Positions 38,701-49,695 of a stretch of 64,000 bases of DNA are shown here, piece by piece. Under the pieces are notes generated by a model. The model was not told the DNA's origin. It worked only from the letters and a program-made list of their open reading frames with translations, and ran no database searches. Position 1 is the stretch's first letter. Each line of letters begins with the position of its first letter. The stretch spans positions 496,001 to 560,000 of the forward strand of contig BCHU01000001.1 of NCBI GenBank assembly GCA_001599715.1. Direction: 5' to 3'. A program made the translations under genes and the position numbers. The stretch comes from Phaeotremella fagi (Eukaryota; Basidiomycota; Tremellomycetes; Tremellales; Phaeotremellaceae).

Positions 38701-39304
38701 CTCTCACTTCGTAATCAGCAACCCTTATTTGCCAAAGAACTGGTCAGTCAGTTCTCTCTCCAAATAGCAGCATCAAGCTGATTCAAACCTTAGCCGGTGA
38801 TGGTATTAATAGCAGTAGCAGGATGGTGTAGTAATCATTTCGCCGCGATACCATTCCCAAACAGATCAGATCTTACCAGTGCAATCGGTTCATTCGTCGT
38901 TGGAACGTTAGGTAACATTTACGGACGATTCACTCATGGTTCAAGTTTCCCTGTTACGGTTACAGGGATTTTGTTCCAGTTACCAAGTGGTCTGTCTAAT
39001 GGTGGTATTTTCAAGTTAGTTCTCTCTTTCCCCTTTGGTGATGATGAGACTGTGTACTGATGGTGCTTTATTTGATAGTTTCGCTGCTGAATCCACGACT
39101 GGTTCTAGTACGGCTTATAGTGATGGTTTCTCGGTAGCTGAACAACTTGTCGCTGTTGCCATTGGATTAACGTAAGTTTCTAACCCAGCTCAAACAGTCA
39201 AGCCTAACGTTTTGCTCAATAGTGTCGGTCTCTTCGTTAGTGCAGTAGTAACACATCCATTCGGTGGTGGAAGAAGACGTGGTTCTGGGATCTTCTCCTT
39301 CTAA
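35737..39304 (+). CDS. PRM10/ThrE-like membrane transporter
   Basis: Member of the ThrE domain family (yeast pheromone-regulated membrane protein 10; bacterial threonine/serine exporters). The first exon is long and codes for about 590 residues of Ser/Pro/Arg-rich, probably disordered cytosolic sequence containing several basic-Ser sites. It ends with a charged helix (EDERRRKEWEAEKKRRKKAK). The ThrE domain follows: LARALMMFGSPSHRLETQIQ, LPGTMLLSFGDDATHTSETK, then about ten membrane segments such as WWQSLIIGAICSAFIVCIAF, MSMPLGALLVGVQMLAARND and FEIAIATVISFISAALASTG. It ends VTHPFGGGRRRGSGIFSF. Introns are concentrated in the transmembrane half. The substrate in fungi is unknown. The family call is secure, the function is not. 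Confidence 0.87.
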
Positions 39305-39624
39305 GCTTCAATCGCGATTGCAAGTCAAAAGACAAACAACCATTTCATTTCTTGCGATCATCAAGCTTATCACAGTGTGACGATGTTTTAGAATTATAGA
39401 TTTGACATATAGATAACAATGTTTCCATAGTTTACAAATACAATTTTAGATGTCAAAACGAAACTTGCAGTAACATCAATCCGTTTTGGAAGGAACCCTG
39501 TTCATTAATATAAATCCATGAAAAGTGGTATATGATCTAATCTAATGTATGGTGTGGTATATCTTATAAAACATTTCTACACTTTCAAATCTCTATCATC
39601 TATCTATAATCAGTCGTATCCCAT

Positions 39625-40951
39625 TTAAAGAGGTACAAATTTGAGAGTCTGATTGGAAGGAATTAGTCTTTATCGCAATAATGAGGCTTTGAAAACTTAC
39701 GACGGTAGTCAAGGTGTCTGCTAGGTTTGATTGCATTTGAGAAGGATCACCAGTTAAGAACAAAGTTGTAACTGAAGTAGCTACAAGCATATCAAGATCA
39801 GGCTTCTAACCTCTGTTGGAAGCAGAAAAGGTGAACTTACCGGAATCAAGGATGAAATAAGTTTTAGTGTTAGTCGTAGGATCCGCATTTACCCATTGGA
39901 CAGTAATAGCCTGCGTTGAAGGTGTATAAATGAACTATTGGATTTTGAGACTGTCTTAGAATTGACTTTGAATGGTGGACATTGATATACTCACGATAGC
40001 GGTTTCTTGTTTAGCGCTGCTGGCAGTATCTGCGTTGTATAAACTTGAACCTGATGAAGCAGCTGAGCCGGCATCATCTAATTTAACTTGTTAGCTTGAT
40101 TCGATGGTTTTAGAGGTAAGGGATATTTACTTTGAGTAGCTGATGGACCGATGTAGGCGTAACTACAAGTGGTGTTTAGTTGATGTGACTTTTCAGCGAG
40201 ATGGATGAACGATTTACTTTGGACTACCAGATTGAAGATCGTTGTTGGTATTACTATAACCATTGACTATAAAAGAATCACCAAATCAGTTTTTGTAAGT
40301 ATGAGGTTATTGATGTAGGCAAACGCACTAGCAGCTAAATATGGATAACCAGTTGTTTCAGTCGTTGAATCGATATTGAAATTGATCTCCCCAGTTGGCG
40401 AGATAGTGTCCGCTGAGAAATGTAATAACAACGCAGTAGTCGTGTCCTAATTCGTACCATCAGTAAATTTCGTATCAGCAACAGAAGAATAACATACTGG
40501 TGCGATGATACCATAAGTTCCATGTGAAGTAGCAGTCTTGGATAGATATCCAACTTCATTATTCGAAGCATCGTACATCACAACGTAACCGGAATAACTA
40601 GAGTTCAAGTCAATTTTCGATCCTAGCATGAATCTTCAGTCCTCACCTAACGGGAACACTAGCCGATGCTCTAGGTTTCAAAGCCCTCCTCTTCTTAGGT
40701 TTCAAAAGTGGTAAATTCATCTTGATACACTCAGCATTACTCTGACATCTTTCTTCGTTATCAAATTGGATCTCGACATCTCCATTTCGAGCCGATAGAG
40801 TATCAGTGTCAGTATTTATCGGTGGGAACAGGGAGAAATTTGGATTTCTCTCTTGGAGCTCTGATGTCAAAGTCGTGGTGGGGATTGAATCATCGGTCGG
40901 GAGAGAGGTGATGAGCGGTAACAGACATAGAAGGGAGATTAGGAATTTCAT
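39625..40951 (-). CDS. Putative secreted protein, family not recognised
   Basis: The protein starts with a clear signal peptide, MKFLISLLCLLPLITSLPTD. A pro-like region follows with a tetrabasic PKKRRALKPR, a likely Kex2 cleavage zone, near residue 90. A Cys pair sits at RCQSNAEC. After a short intron (37 nt, GTGTTC donor) the main part begins SKIDLNSSYSGYVVMYDASN. It continues with LHFSADTISPTGEINFNIDS, ITVQWVNADPTTNTKTYFIL and LFLTGDPSQMQSNLADTL, a beta-rich, Thr/Ser-rich composition. The model needs about seven introns and ends VTLKFVPL. I know no family with this layout; it may be a cell-surface or secreted protein restricted to this lineage. The 37-nt intron is the weakest junction. Confidence 0.65.
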
Positions 40952-41444
40952 TTTTAATGACGGTAATTTAATAGAAATATTGAATTGAATACAGAAAGCA
41001 TAAGTGAGTAGTTCATTTCTAACCTTCTATCCATCCAACGAGCTGCGAGACGAAAAAAAAATAACCTTACATTGTCATTAAAGATCGACAAGCCATTTCA
41101 TCTTTTTTTTGTTCTTCGCTGGTCGAATTTTCCGATTTCAGTGAAGATTCTACGCCACATCCGCCACACTTAGTTTTACTATGATTATTTAAGGGTAAAT
41201 CGATTGGGAATTCTTGTTTCGGTCATACGTTGAGAACGATGATCAACGCCAAACGATTACCTTGACTTGACTGTGCTTCCACAACCTGTTTCTCTAGGGT
41301 GCGAACGTGTCACAACCTAAACAGCCAAGGCTTCGATCTCATCAATGAATCGTTTGAAACATCACTTTCATAACAAGAACATATATTTCCTTATTCTCGC
41401 GACTCAAAATCCTTCGAGTACTACCCTTGCAAAATCAAACGCAT
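40952..41444. other. Intergenic: promoter of the secreted protein gene and 3' flank of CCP1
   Basis: A 493-bp region with poly-A and poly-T runs near 41050 and 41105. It holds no credible coding frame or RNA gene. Confidence 0.4.
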
Positions 41445-42922
41445 CTACTTTTGTCCCATTTCCCAAGGTTCACCAGCGAATTGTGAAGTTGGAACACCGA
41501 GTTCCATGAGTTTAGAGAATGCTTTTGAGAAGCTGACAGAGGATTAGTTAGGGAGACGATGTAATCCATCTAAACACCACTTACTCTTCAAAGAATTTGT
41601 CTTCGGAATCAGCGTAAAGTTTAGCGTATTTAGCGAAAGATTTATCTTTGATCAAAGCCATATCGGTTCTATACCCAATGTTAGTGTCAAAAACGGTGTA
41701 CAACACTCGATGACATACGGAAGCATCATAAGAGACTTTGTCTTGTTATCGGTGAATTGAGCAGGACCTGCCCATTTTCTCCAAGACCATTTCTCATCTT
41801 TGAGAAGTTTGAAGTATTCGTTGGAGAAGGTTACAGGAGAGAAAGTCCATGGACCTTCGAAACCGGATCGATCTGGTTGATTAGATGCCGTATCGTATGC
41901 TTAGCTTACCGGTGTGACAACGACCCATGGCATGGGCACCACTGAGGGCAACAATTTCTTGATCATTGAAACTGAACAGAGGATCAGTTGAACATCTCTC
42001 GAAAGTCAATACTCAACTTACCCCATACGGTTGAAGATGAATCTCAAATGGTCATGAGCTTGAGAGGCATCTGGTAAACGCCCATCTGGGGTGACGTGGT
42101 GTTCGAAACCATCGATACGTCCTGGACGCCATGGGATGACTGGTCCACCGCATTCTTGAACTGCAACAACACCACCCAAAGTCCAAAGATCACCGTAAGA
42201 GATCCATGGGAATTGTTGTTTAATCTTTTCCATGTGATCACGGGCAACGTCCTACCAGAGTCAGTCTCAGCTTCTTCTGTAACATGCTACATGGATCCAC
42301 TTACTAAACCGTTGTTAGCACCGTGAGAAGCTTCAGGTTTGAATCTCATAGTTGCGTAGTTTGAACCACCAGTTTTGGACTCTTTATCATAAGTACCAGA
42401 AGAGTGCCAAGCGAGACGAATGAAGACGGGAGCGAGTGAACCGTCTAATCAACGTGTTAATCGGGGTTCCCGCACCTCAACTTAAAACTTACCATCGTAA
42501 TTCTCGACTTCCATAGCATCAGCGATAGCATCGTAAACTTTTTGATAATCTTCTTTTCCCCTTCGAAGACCTAGTTTACCCTCAGCGGCGGAAGCCAATC
42601 CTCTAGCAGTTGAACCGAGTTCTTTGGCAGTGTCGTTAGCTGAACCACCTGTTCCAAAGAATACGTAGGCTCCAGCAGCGGCTGCTGCACCGACACCTAA
42701 GAGTAACCATGGAGTGTTGGATTTTCCTGGTGGGGGTGGTGGGGGCTTTGAGGGGTGAGTCAGTGTTAGATAACAAGATCTTAGAGTTGAATGGATGGTG
42801 GTATTACTCACGACTTCAGTCGCGAAACGACGTCTGAGAACTGGACCTCTGAGGTTGGCACTGATGTTTACAGCTCTTCTAGTGCATGGAGCACGAAGGG
42901 AGGGGACAAGACGGAGAGACAT
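41445..42922 (-). CDS. CCP1: Cytochrome c peroxidase, mitochondrial
   Basis: Haem peroxidase of the intermembrane space that reduces hydrogen peroxide with electrons from cytochrome c. The N-terminus is an Arg-rich presequence ending near RRRFATEV. A proline run (PPPPPPGK) and a hydrophobic sorting segment, [18 protein letters not shown], follow. The mature enzyme has the distal site [20 protein letters not shown], then [39 protein letters not shown] and PWRPGRIDG. The proximal His sits in [35 protein letters not shown] and [10 protein letters not shown] follow. It ends [10 protein letters not shown]. Six or so introns. The promoter between it and NOP6 holds a CCAAT box. Confidence 0.96.
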
Positions 42923-43319
42923 GGTGCAAACGAGTCGAGACTAGAGGTAGGTGAGTGCTGAGTCAACAAGTAGTCGATGGGAGTCGATGGGATGGAACGA
43001 ACGTTGACTAGGAGATGACTTACGAATGTTGATTGCGTGAAGTGATGTAGTTGAGCTGGAGTATGATATGGTATAGACTATATATAATTGAGATGAATGT
43101 CTATCTATGACTATATATATATATACTCTACCTTTATTCACTACGATTGACTCGGACTCACATCCACCCGTACAGTCAACCAATCAGATTCCGTTAATTA
43201 GTGGAGGTGGAGGGGGTTTCTTTATTTAGGTCAACCGTTAAGATCACGTGTAAAATTTGATACCTTAAAATCAAAAGTTAAATATCTTCAAACCATCATA
43301 CAACGACAACAACCAAAAA
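42923..43319. promoter_or_regulatory. Divergent CCP1/NOP6 promoter with CCAAT box and TA repeat
   Basis: A 397-bp shared promoter. It carries CCAATCAG from 43180, a good match to the CCAAT-complex consensus, and a (TA)7 tract at 43112-43125 that could act as a TATA element for CCP1. Duplicated GTAGTCGATGGGAGTCGATGG occurs near 42970. Confidence 0.5.
43112..43125. repeat. (TA)7 dinucleotide tract
   Basis: Fourteen bases of alternating T and A, 190 bp upstream of the CCP1 start. It may be a TATA element or a simple repeat. Confidence 0.6.
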
Positions 43320-44370
43320 ATGTCAGCACCAGCATTAAGTAAAAAGCAACAAAAGACACTAGCCTTCAGAGCTAAACAAAAATCTAAACCTGCACCAGCG
43401 ATCCCTGATGATGTCCCAGAATCAGATCTGTTAGATGACGAAGAAGAGATCATCGAACCAGTAGCTGAAGGTTCCAAGTTGAAACCTGTGGATGGGAAGA
43501 AGAGGAAACGTGAAGATGGAGAGGAAGGGGATGAAGATGTATCGAAAGGGAAGGGGAAGGGTAAAGCTAAAACTGCTTGGGATGAGGAGGAGGTCGGTGA
43601 GAAGAAGAAGAGCAAGAAGGAGATCAAGCAGAGATTTATCCTTTTCATCGGTTAGTTACTAGTACCTAACACAAGGAGTGTGAACTGATCAACCAAACAG
43701 GTAACTTGGGTTACAAAACTACTCGAGAAGACGTCGCGAACCATTTCAAAGAAACGATCGGACACATCCCTTCAGTCAGATTACTCACCGAAAAACCTAA
43801 TCCCAAATCTCCACCATCAACCAAACCCAAATCTCGAGGTATAGCTTTCCTCGAACTACCCAATTCTTCAGAATTACAATTATGTCTCAAACTCCATCAT
43901 TCGGAATTACAGGGACGGATCATTAACGTTGAATTGACTGCTGGGGGTGGGGGGAAGAGTGGTGGGAGGATGGAGAAGATTAAAGAGAGGAATGGGAGGG
44001 TTGAGGTTCAACGGGAGAGACGGGCTGAGAGGGAGGGTGAGGTTGGCGGTGAAGCGGAGAAGGAAGAGGAGGTTATTGAGTTTACTGATTCTGGTAAAAC
44101 TAAGATCAGAGGTGGGAGACGTGTCAAGAATAAACCAAAGGTGAGGAAACGATCTTCATACAATGAATAGCTGGTTTTTACTGATACGATTTGACTTAGC
44201 CTGAACCTGAGGCAAAACTTTCCGGGGCAGCTGCTGGATGGGCAACGAGAACACCATCATCAGGTAGAGGGGGTAGAGGTGGACCTCCAAATCGTGGTGG
44301 AAGAGGTGGTGGCAGCGGTGGTGGACGTAAATGGGAACCTACAGGTGCTAACGCTTTAGTAGTCGGATAA
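43320..44370 (+). CDS. NOP6: NOP6-like RRM ribosome-biogenesis protein
   Basis: Probable nucleolar RNA-binding protein of small-subunit biogenesis. Three exons, with introns at about 43651-43700 and 44141-44200. The N-terminus is basic (MSAPALSKKQQKTLAFRAKQ), then acidic, then Lys/Gly-rich. A single RRM begins FILFIGNLGYKTTREDVANH (RNP2-like) and continues with KSRGIAFLELPNSSELQLCL (RNP1-like) and GRIINVELTAGGGG. After the RRM comes a charged helix (KIKERNGRVEVQRERRAERE), then an RGG-type tail (SSGRGGRGGPPNRGGRGGGS), ending EPTGANALVVG. The order of parts matches fungal Nop6. The orthology call is by pattern only. Confidence 0.82.
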
Positions 44371-44802
44371 AGATCTCAAACCAAGCTGCTAGTGTAATCA
44401 AAATTAGAACAGACGATGCATGTATGTTATAATGACACAAGGAAATTTTGGATTATAACTTGTATAAATCCTAGAACCGTAATAATCAGAAAATCAAAAA
44501 GGTGAAAAAGAAAAGTATACCCAGGAAAAGATGATTCTAAATAAATAAACAAAAAAAACACGGAAAAGAAAAAACGATATACTGTGGGAGGAAGTTAGAG
44601 TATCAGACCCACTGATAGTCGATGGATAACCGACTAAAGTTGTCTGGAGGATATCGTTTTTTCGTGGTAGAAAGAAGAATAAAAAGCCGGAAAATCATTA
44701 TAACGAAGTGTACAGAGGGGTGGTTGGATTTCGTAAACAAAGTGATACAGTATCAAGTATGTTGACCAGCTGAGCACTAGCATTGAAATCAGTTCAACCC
44801 TG
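44371..44802. other. Intergenic between convergent NOP6 and the small Cys-rich gene
   Basis: A 432-bp A/T-rich region holding the 3' ends of two convergent genes. A-rich runs near 44480-44575 are probable polyadenylation surroundings. Nothing else is seen. Confidence 0.4.
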
Positions 44803-44994
44803 CTAGTCAAAGTCAAACTCATAAACACATACGAGAGAACAAACACCACTGGTAGTCATGACGACACAAGTACAACCTGACGCTGTGCATGTACATTGAG
44901 CTTCCTCTTCTTGGTTGACGGGTGGCGAGGTGATGATTGAATGGTAGTTGAGTGGGTGGTTGGGTCGGTGTGGTGATTGAACTCTTGGTGACAT
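44803..44994 (-). CDS. Small Cys-rich protein, 63 aa
   Basis: A 63-residue frame with a good ATG context (AAAATG). The N-terminal half is His/Pro/Ser-rich and ends in NYHSIITSPPVNQEEEAQ. The C-terminal half has six Cys in the pattern CTCTASGCTC then VCSLVC, and ends YEFDFD. No signal peptide is visible. The C-x-C and C-x5-C spacing recalls small metal-binding proteins, but the count is low for a metallothionein and I make no functional call. A likely intron lies in the 5' leader between about 45068 (GTAAGT) and 45007 (CAG) on the minus strand. The region downstream is gene-free, so this frame is the best candidate for the transcript here. Confidence 0.5.
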   Translation of the reverse strand: MSPRVQSPHRPNHPLNYHSIITSPPVNQEEEAQCTCTASGCTCVVMTTSGVCSLVCVYEFDFD

Positions 44995-46363
44995 TTTACG
45001 AGGTCTGGTTTGAAGGTCGATTTGTTAGTTTCGATATTTGAATGGACTTATAGCTTGTGATGACTTACTTTTAAATCGTAGGTTGGTGGTGTTGAGGTGA
45101 TTCCTTTTGTATGATCGATTTGCCGCTAAGTTGTCTCTTTCGATAGATCTTTCCACGGACGTGTCTATCAAATAGAAATAGAAAGGTTGTTAGAATGACC
45201 AAAAGAAAAGGACACGTCCAATGGATATTCAACTGATGTATTGAGTGAAAGCTTGGATTGAAAGATGAGATTGTTGTTATGAGATGAAGAAAGAGGAATC
45301 GGTGGTGAAAAGGCTAGATTATATATACCTAGGCAAAGGAGGGGTAACCAACTTGTCCAAATAAATCAATATCTGTTAGCTCCACAAAAAAGACTAGATC
45401 CGTGAAAAGAAAACAATGAGGAGGACTCACCAAAACCTCGAGGTGGAGATTACAAATAAACTCTGTAATCTGGGAGTTGAAACGAATCGCCGTTTACAGC
45501 TAAACTTCGTTTGACTTCGTAGATTCTCCCGATGGTTGGAGCGGTTGTACTTGTACTTCCAATCGTTGTCACTCGATCGTGGATGCAACACTTTTAATCA
45601 ACGAGGGAAAGCCTTTCCTCTTGACTTGTGGAGTAGTTTCCTTGGTTAATTAAAACAGTGGGGTTTTGGTTCTTGAATTCTCTTGTCTTCGCTTCTTTTT
45701 ATACTTAGATCTTTTTGATTTCGGGGGTAATTTTTCACTGATTCATTAATTAATCAACTTGGCAACGGAAAGTCACGTTGCTGTGTTGTGCTTTGATCTA
45801 CTGTAACTGAATCAACTACTCATGTAATCTAACATTGCTTTGATGGGAATTTTGAAACGTGTTACAGAGTAGAGAATGTCCATATGGTGAATTGTAATGA
45901 GTCGACAGTCAGTGCCACAAAACACTCGTACTGTCCAAAGACATATAGTGTTACAAGGGAAAATGCATAATTAAGTAAAACTAAGACTAAGTAAGACCTA
46001 AAACTAAACAATCCGAAAGAGTACCAGGACCAGTACTTTTTAATCAGCATTCCCAAAAGAAAAGAATAAAAGGGAAAAAAGTATATATAAAAGAAAAGCT
46101 ATGGTGCATAAAAATATCATCTGTTAAGTCACGAAAATGAGTGTGTTGAGTTTAATTTTTGGGACTTTTATGGAAAAAGAAAAGATTAAGTATATGAACA
46201 TGAACCAAAAAAAAAAAAGAATGTGTGTGTGGATGGATCTTGGAATCAAAGTCCAGAGATTGAAAAATTTACATGCAGAATGGAATAGAACAATAATGAA
46301 AAAGTAAATGAAAAGTGGAGTGAAAAGGGTAAATGAGATACAAATCGAAATCAATCCTCAAGA
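44995..46363. other. Long non-coding stretch: leader/promoter of the Cys-rich gene and 3' flank of the ankyrin-CCCH gene
   Basis: A 1.37-kb region with only short frames (62 to 76 codons) that lack motifs. Splice-like signals near 45070-45010 and 45175-45430 on the minus strand suggest a spliced 5' leader for the 63-aa protein. Homopolymer runs occur near 46080 and 46210. Confidence 0.4.
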
Positions 46364-49054
46364 CTAAGCTTTGACCAATGGAGCAGATTCCATAGCTGTG
46401 TTAGCCGATAATCCAACACTACTAGCGACTGAAGCGAAGCTGACTGAAGCTCTTTTGATCTCTGGTTTGACGTTACGTTGGTTACTAGCGATGGGTACCG
46501 ATATTTGAGCTGGGGCTGGAGTCGTTTTTCTCGAAATCAAAACTGCGTCTGAATCAGATTCGGAATCCATCGTAACCCCCTAAAATGTAATGAACTCTCG
46601 TTAGTGACTGACAAACTGATTTGACCCCAATGACAAACTTACCTGACTATCACTTTGTGATTCAGAACTGTTACTTTGACTATCATCGTTTTCAGAGCTC
46701 TTTGCGACAACAGGGACAGCTTTGAACGGTGCAGGTTCAGATAAAACCTGAGCGGCGGTTTTACCATTAACGAATTGAATTTCTTTCTTCTCAACGGATG
46801 GCGTGGAAGTGTTGGAAACACCACCTAAAGCAGGGAACTCATCGGCTGATGGGATTCGTTGATTCGATTTCTTGTTGTTCTCAGATTGTGCTGATGCTGA
46901 TCGAACACCGTTCCCGTTGCTGTGTCCGTTGGAGTTACCGTTACCGTTGACGAAAGGTACTCTAGAACCTGCACGTCTTGGATGACCGTTCCCATGGAAT
47001 GAGACGTTTGATGGGGCTGGTGAATGAGCTCTTGACGAGATTCCATTAGCGTGAGCTCTGTTCAAACCAGGCTGAGAAGCTGATCGGGTCGGTAGAGTCG
47101 ACGTCAATGGTTTAGCTGGAACAGCAGCTGGAACGACAGCAGCGTCATCGGTCGAAGCAGCAGTCTCCTCGGAACTCTCAACAACAGTTGGTACACTCTC
47201 TTGAACGTTGTTTTCACCGTTTGGAACAACAGAACCATTTTGAGCTTGAGCAGCAGCGATCTTTTGTTGTTGAAGGAAATGAAGTTGTTGTTGAGCCTGC
47301 GCCTGCGCCTGAGCCTGAGCTTGAGCCTGAGCTTGGAAATGTTGTTGTTGCTGTCTGAAATTTGGATCGAAAGGACCGAAATTGTTAGGTTGCATCATAC
47401 GCATTGAAGGACGAGGTTGTCTAGCCAAAGAAGGTGCAGGTGGGATCAAACCCCTGATAACGTCAGGATGACGAGTGTCGTTACCTTCAGCATCTAGATG
47501 TGGGAATTTACAGAATTCACCGTTTCTACATTTATCTTGTGAGAAGAAAGCGCAGGGTGGTGGATTACCGTCTTTCCAACTTCCAAGTATCGCGGCTCCG
47601 TTACCACCTAACGAAGGTCGGTTGATCCAACCTGGTTTACCGTTTGAGAAAGATGGTTTCTTGCCGTGACCGAATGGTTTACCGTTTCCGTTACCATTTG
47701 GTAAACCGAATGATTGGGTGTTGAAACTTTGACGACGATTTCCACCTGGACCTGGAATCAAACCCATTCCAGCTGGTGGTAACATCATAGCTGAACCGTT
47801 TGGTGGCGAAGCTGCAAAGAAAATTTCAGCGGATGGGATAGGCGGGGGAGGTGAAGTTAAGAGTGAGGGGGACATTGGTGAAAGACCAAATTGAGATGCT
47901 GGTGGTGGTGAAGTGAGATAAGGATTTTGGAGATCAACTGGTTGTTGAATTGGGATTGAAGGTTGGGTTTGGTTTTGGAAAGATGGAACAAAAGCCGGTG
48001 TAAGAGCTGAAGGAACGTGTTGAACCGTCGTGGATTCGGGTATAGTTTCGTGCTGGGTAGTATTCGATTGAGTTTGAGATTGATCAACAATCTCCTGAGT
48101 GTTTTGACTGACATTGTCTTGATTTTGAACAATAGGTCGTTGTTGGAAACCGTTAACGTTGGCGTTTCCGTTAACAGGGTTGAATTCGTTAGGATAGAAA
48201 GTGTTTAAGTTAGGTTGTTGGTAGTTACCAAATTGATCGTAAGAAGGAACTGGAACTGGAATTAAGTTGTTGTTGACATGCAATGAGTTTGGTGGACCTG
48301 GGAAAAAACCTTGACGAGGATGAAGGAAAACACATTGAGAACCGTATTTACAATTTGGGAAATTTCTACAAGGGATAGTTTTAGCGACTTCGACGGGTGG
48401 TAGATTGTTGTTGGCAGTCGAGTTCCCGTTACCGTTGACGTTGAGATTTGACATATCCTTCATGCCACGGTTAGGTTGCTGTTGTTGTGGCTGTTGTTGA
48501 AAAGGTAAATACATTCCGTTACGTTGATTGTTATCTTGGTTGAAGAAACCTTGTGAATAGAAATCCTGGGGTTGGAAAGGTTGTTGTTGAGGTTGGAACT
48601 GGGGTGGGATACCGTAAATGAATTGTGGATAGAGGATGGAGTTGATTAATGGATCTTGAGTCAATCCAGGTGGTGGAATGATGGCACCTGCTGAAAGTAA
48701 TTCACGAACTATTTCAGCATGGTTGTTTTGAATAGCAAGGACGATGGGTGTACATCCAGTTGACAATTCTGAAAACCAGACTTAGTTTATTATGTAACAA
48801 AGTGAAATAAATGACGACTTACCAACAACTTCCAAACCTTCCAAAGATCTACTTAAAACACCCCTAACCTCATCCAATTTACCCTCAGCACAGAATCTGT
48901 GCAAATCACCATCGTTCCCGTTAACGATTCCGTTCCCATTTCCATTTCCATTCAAAACAGCAGAATCATCGTTAGAAACGATAACGTTTGATTCAACATT
49001 TTCAACAGGGTTGACAACAAGTTCAGAAGTAGACGTATTGTTGATTTCGGTCAT
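46364..49054 (-). CDS. Ankyrin and CCCH zinc-finger protein
   Basis: Probable RNA-binding protein. Three exons: 49054 to about 48822, about 48771 to 46643, and about 46579 to 46364. Ankyrin-like repeats form the N-terminal part: DLHRFCAEGKLDEVRGVLSR, then GCTPIVLAIQNNHAEIVREL across the first intron. Two CCCH fingers follow: CRNFPNCKYGSQCVFLH (C-x5-C-x5-C-x3-H) and CAFFSQDKCRNGEFCKFPH (C-x7-C-x5-C-x3-H). Between and after them lie long Asn/Gln/Pro-rich segments, including an Ala-Gln dipeptide repeat. The C-terminal exon starts after a Ser/Asp-rich stretch and ends SANTAMESAPLVKA. Low-complexity regions suggest assembly into RNA granules; that is inference. I cannot name the orthologue. Confidence 0.85.
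47293..47335 (-). repeat. Ala-Gln coding microrepeat
   Basis: A degenerate 6-bp repeat (GCTCAG/GCGCAG on the minus strand), repeated about seven times within the ankyrin-CCCH gene. It encodes alternating Ala and Gln and is likely length-variable between strains. Confidence 0.7.
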
Positions 49055-49695
49055 TTTGAAAAAAGAGAGGTTTTAGATCACAAAATTAAAAAGCGAACGA
49101 AAAATTGGGATTTTGTTTCTTCTCGCTATTAATTTGATCTGCTGAATATAAATAAATAAAATATGATATGATAAAACAGCGATTGAATTGCTTGAAGAAA
49201 GTTGATGGATTTCTCCTTCTTTTTTTTTCGTTCAGAATAGAGATAGTTTTATTTTTGGGGAACCGATCAAAAGAGGTTTGAACCACTCGATTGGATTTGT
49301 TTTTTTTGGGGGGGAGTTGGGTTGGGTGTCTTCCTTTTGTTAAGAGGGTGAGTAGAGGAGTTTTAAAGAGAAAGAAGAAGAGGAAGAAGATGGAAGTAGG
49401 ATCAAGAAGGAACTGAGCTGAAGAAAGGGAAGCAAGTTTTGATCAACCAACGTAGTTTTTGTGGTTTTGTGGTTTTCCTATTTTTTTCGTTTTTTTCCGT
49501 TTTGGCCTTCGTTCCGCTCGAAAAAAAAGAGTGCCTGAACGTGGCATTTTGTTTCTGCGTGGCATAATGTTGACTCTGCTTTCCGTTTCAATCGGATGCT
49601 CATCCAAGTATTCAAATACCGTCCATGAATTACAATGCATACATGTATATGTTACTTCTTTTTGTCCTCACCAAACTTATATCTTATGTATCCAA
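49055..49695. promoter_or_regulatory. Promoter and leader region of the ankyrin-CCCH gene
   Basis: A 641-bp region upstream of the minus-strand ankyrin-CCCH gene. It is dominated by polypurine/polypyrimidine runs near 49205-49225, 49300-49315 and 49365-49395. The last exon of the mitochondrial protein gene ends at its right edge. No credible coding frame is present. Confidence 0.45.

Noticed and set aside
39625..40951. Possible match of the secreted protein to known adhesins or proteases
   Set aside because: No catalytic or repeat signature could be seen, so no family was assigned.
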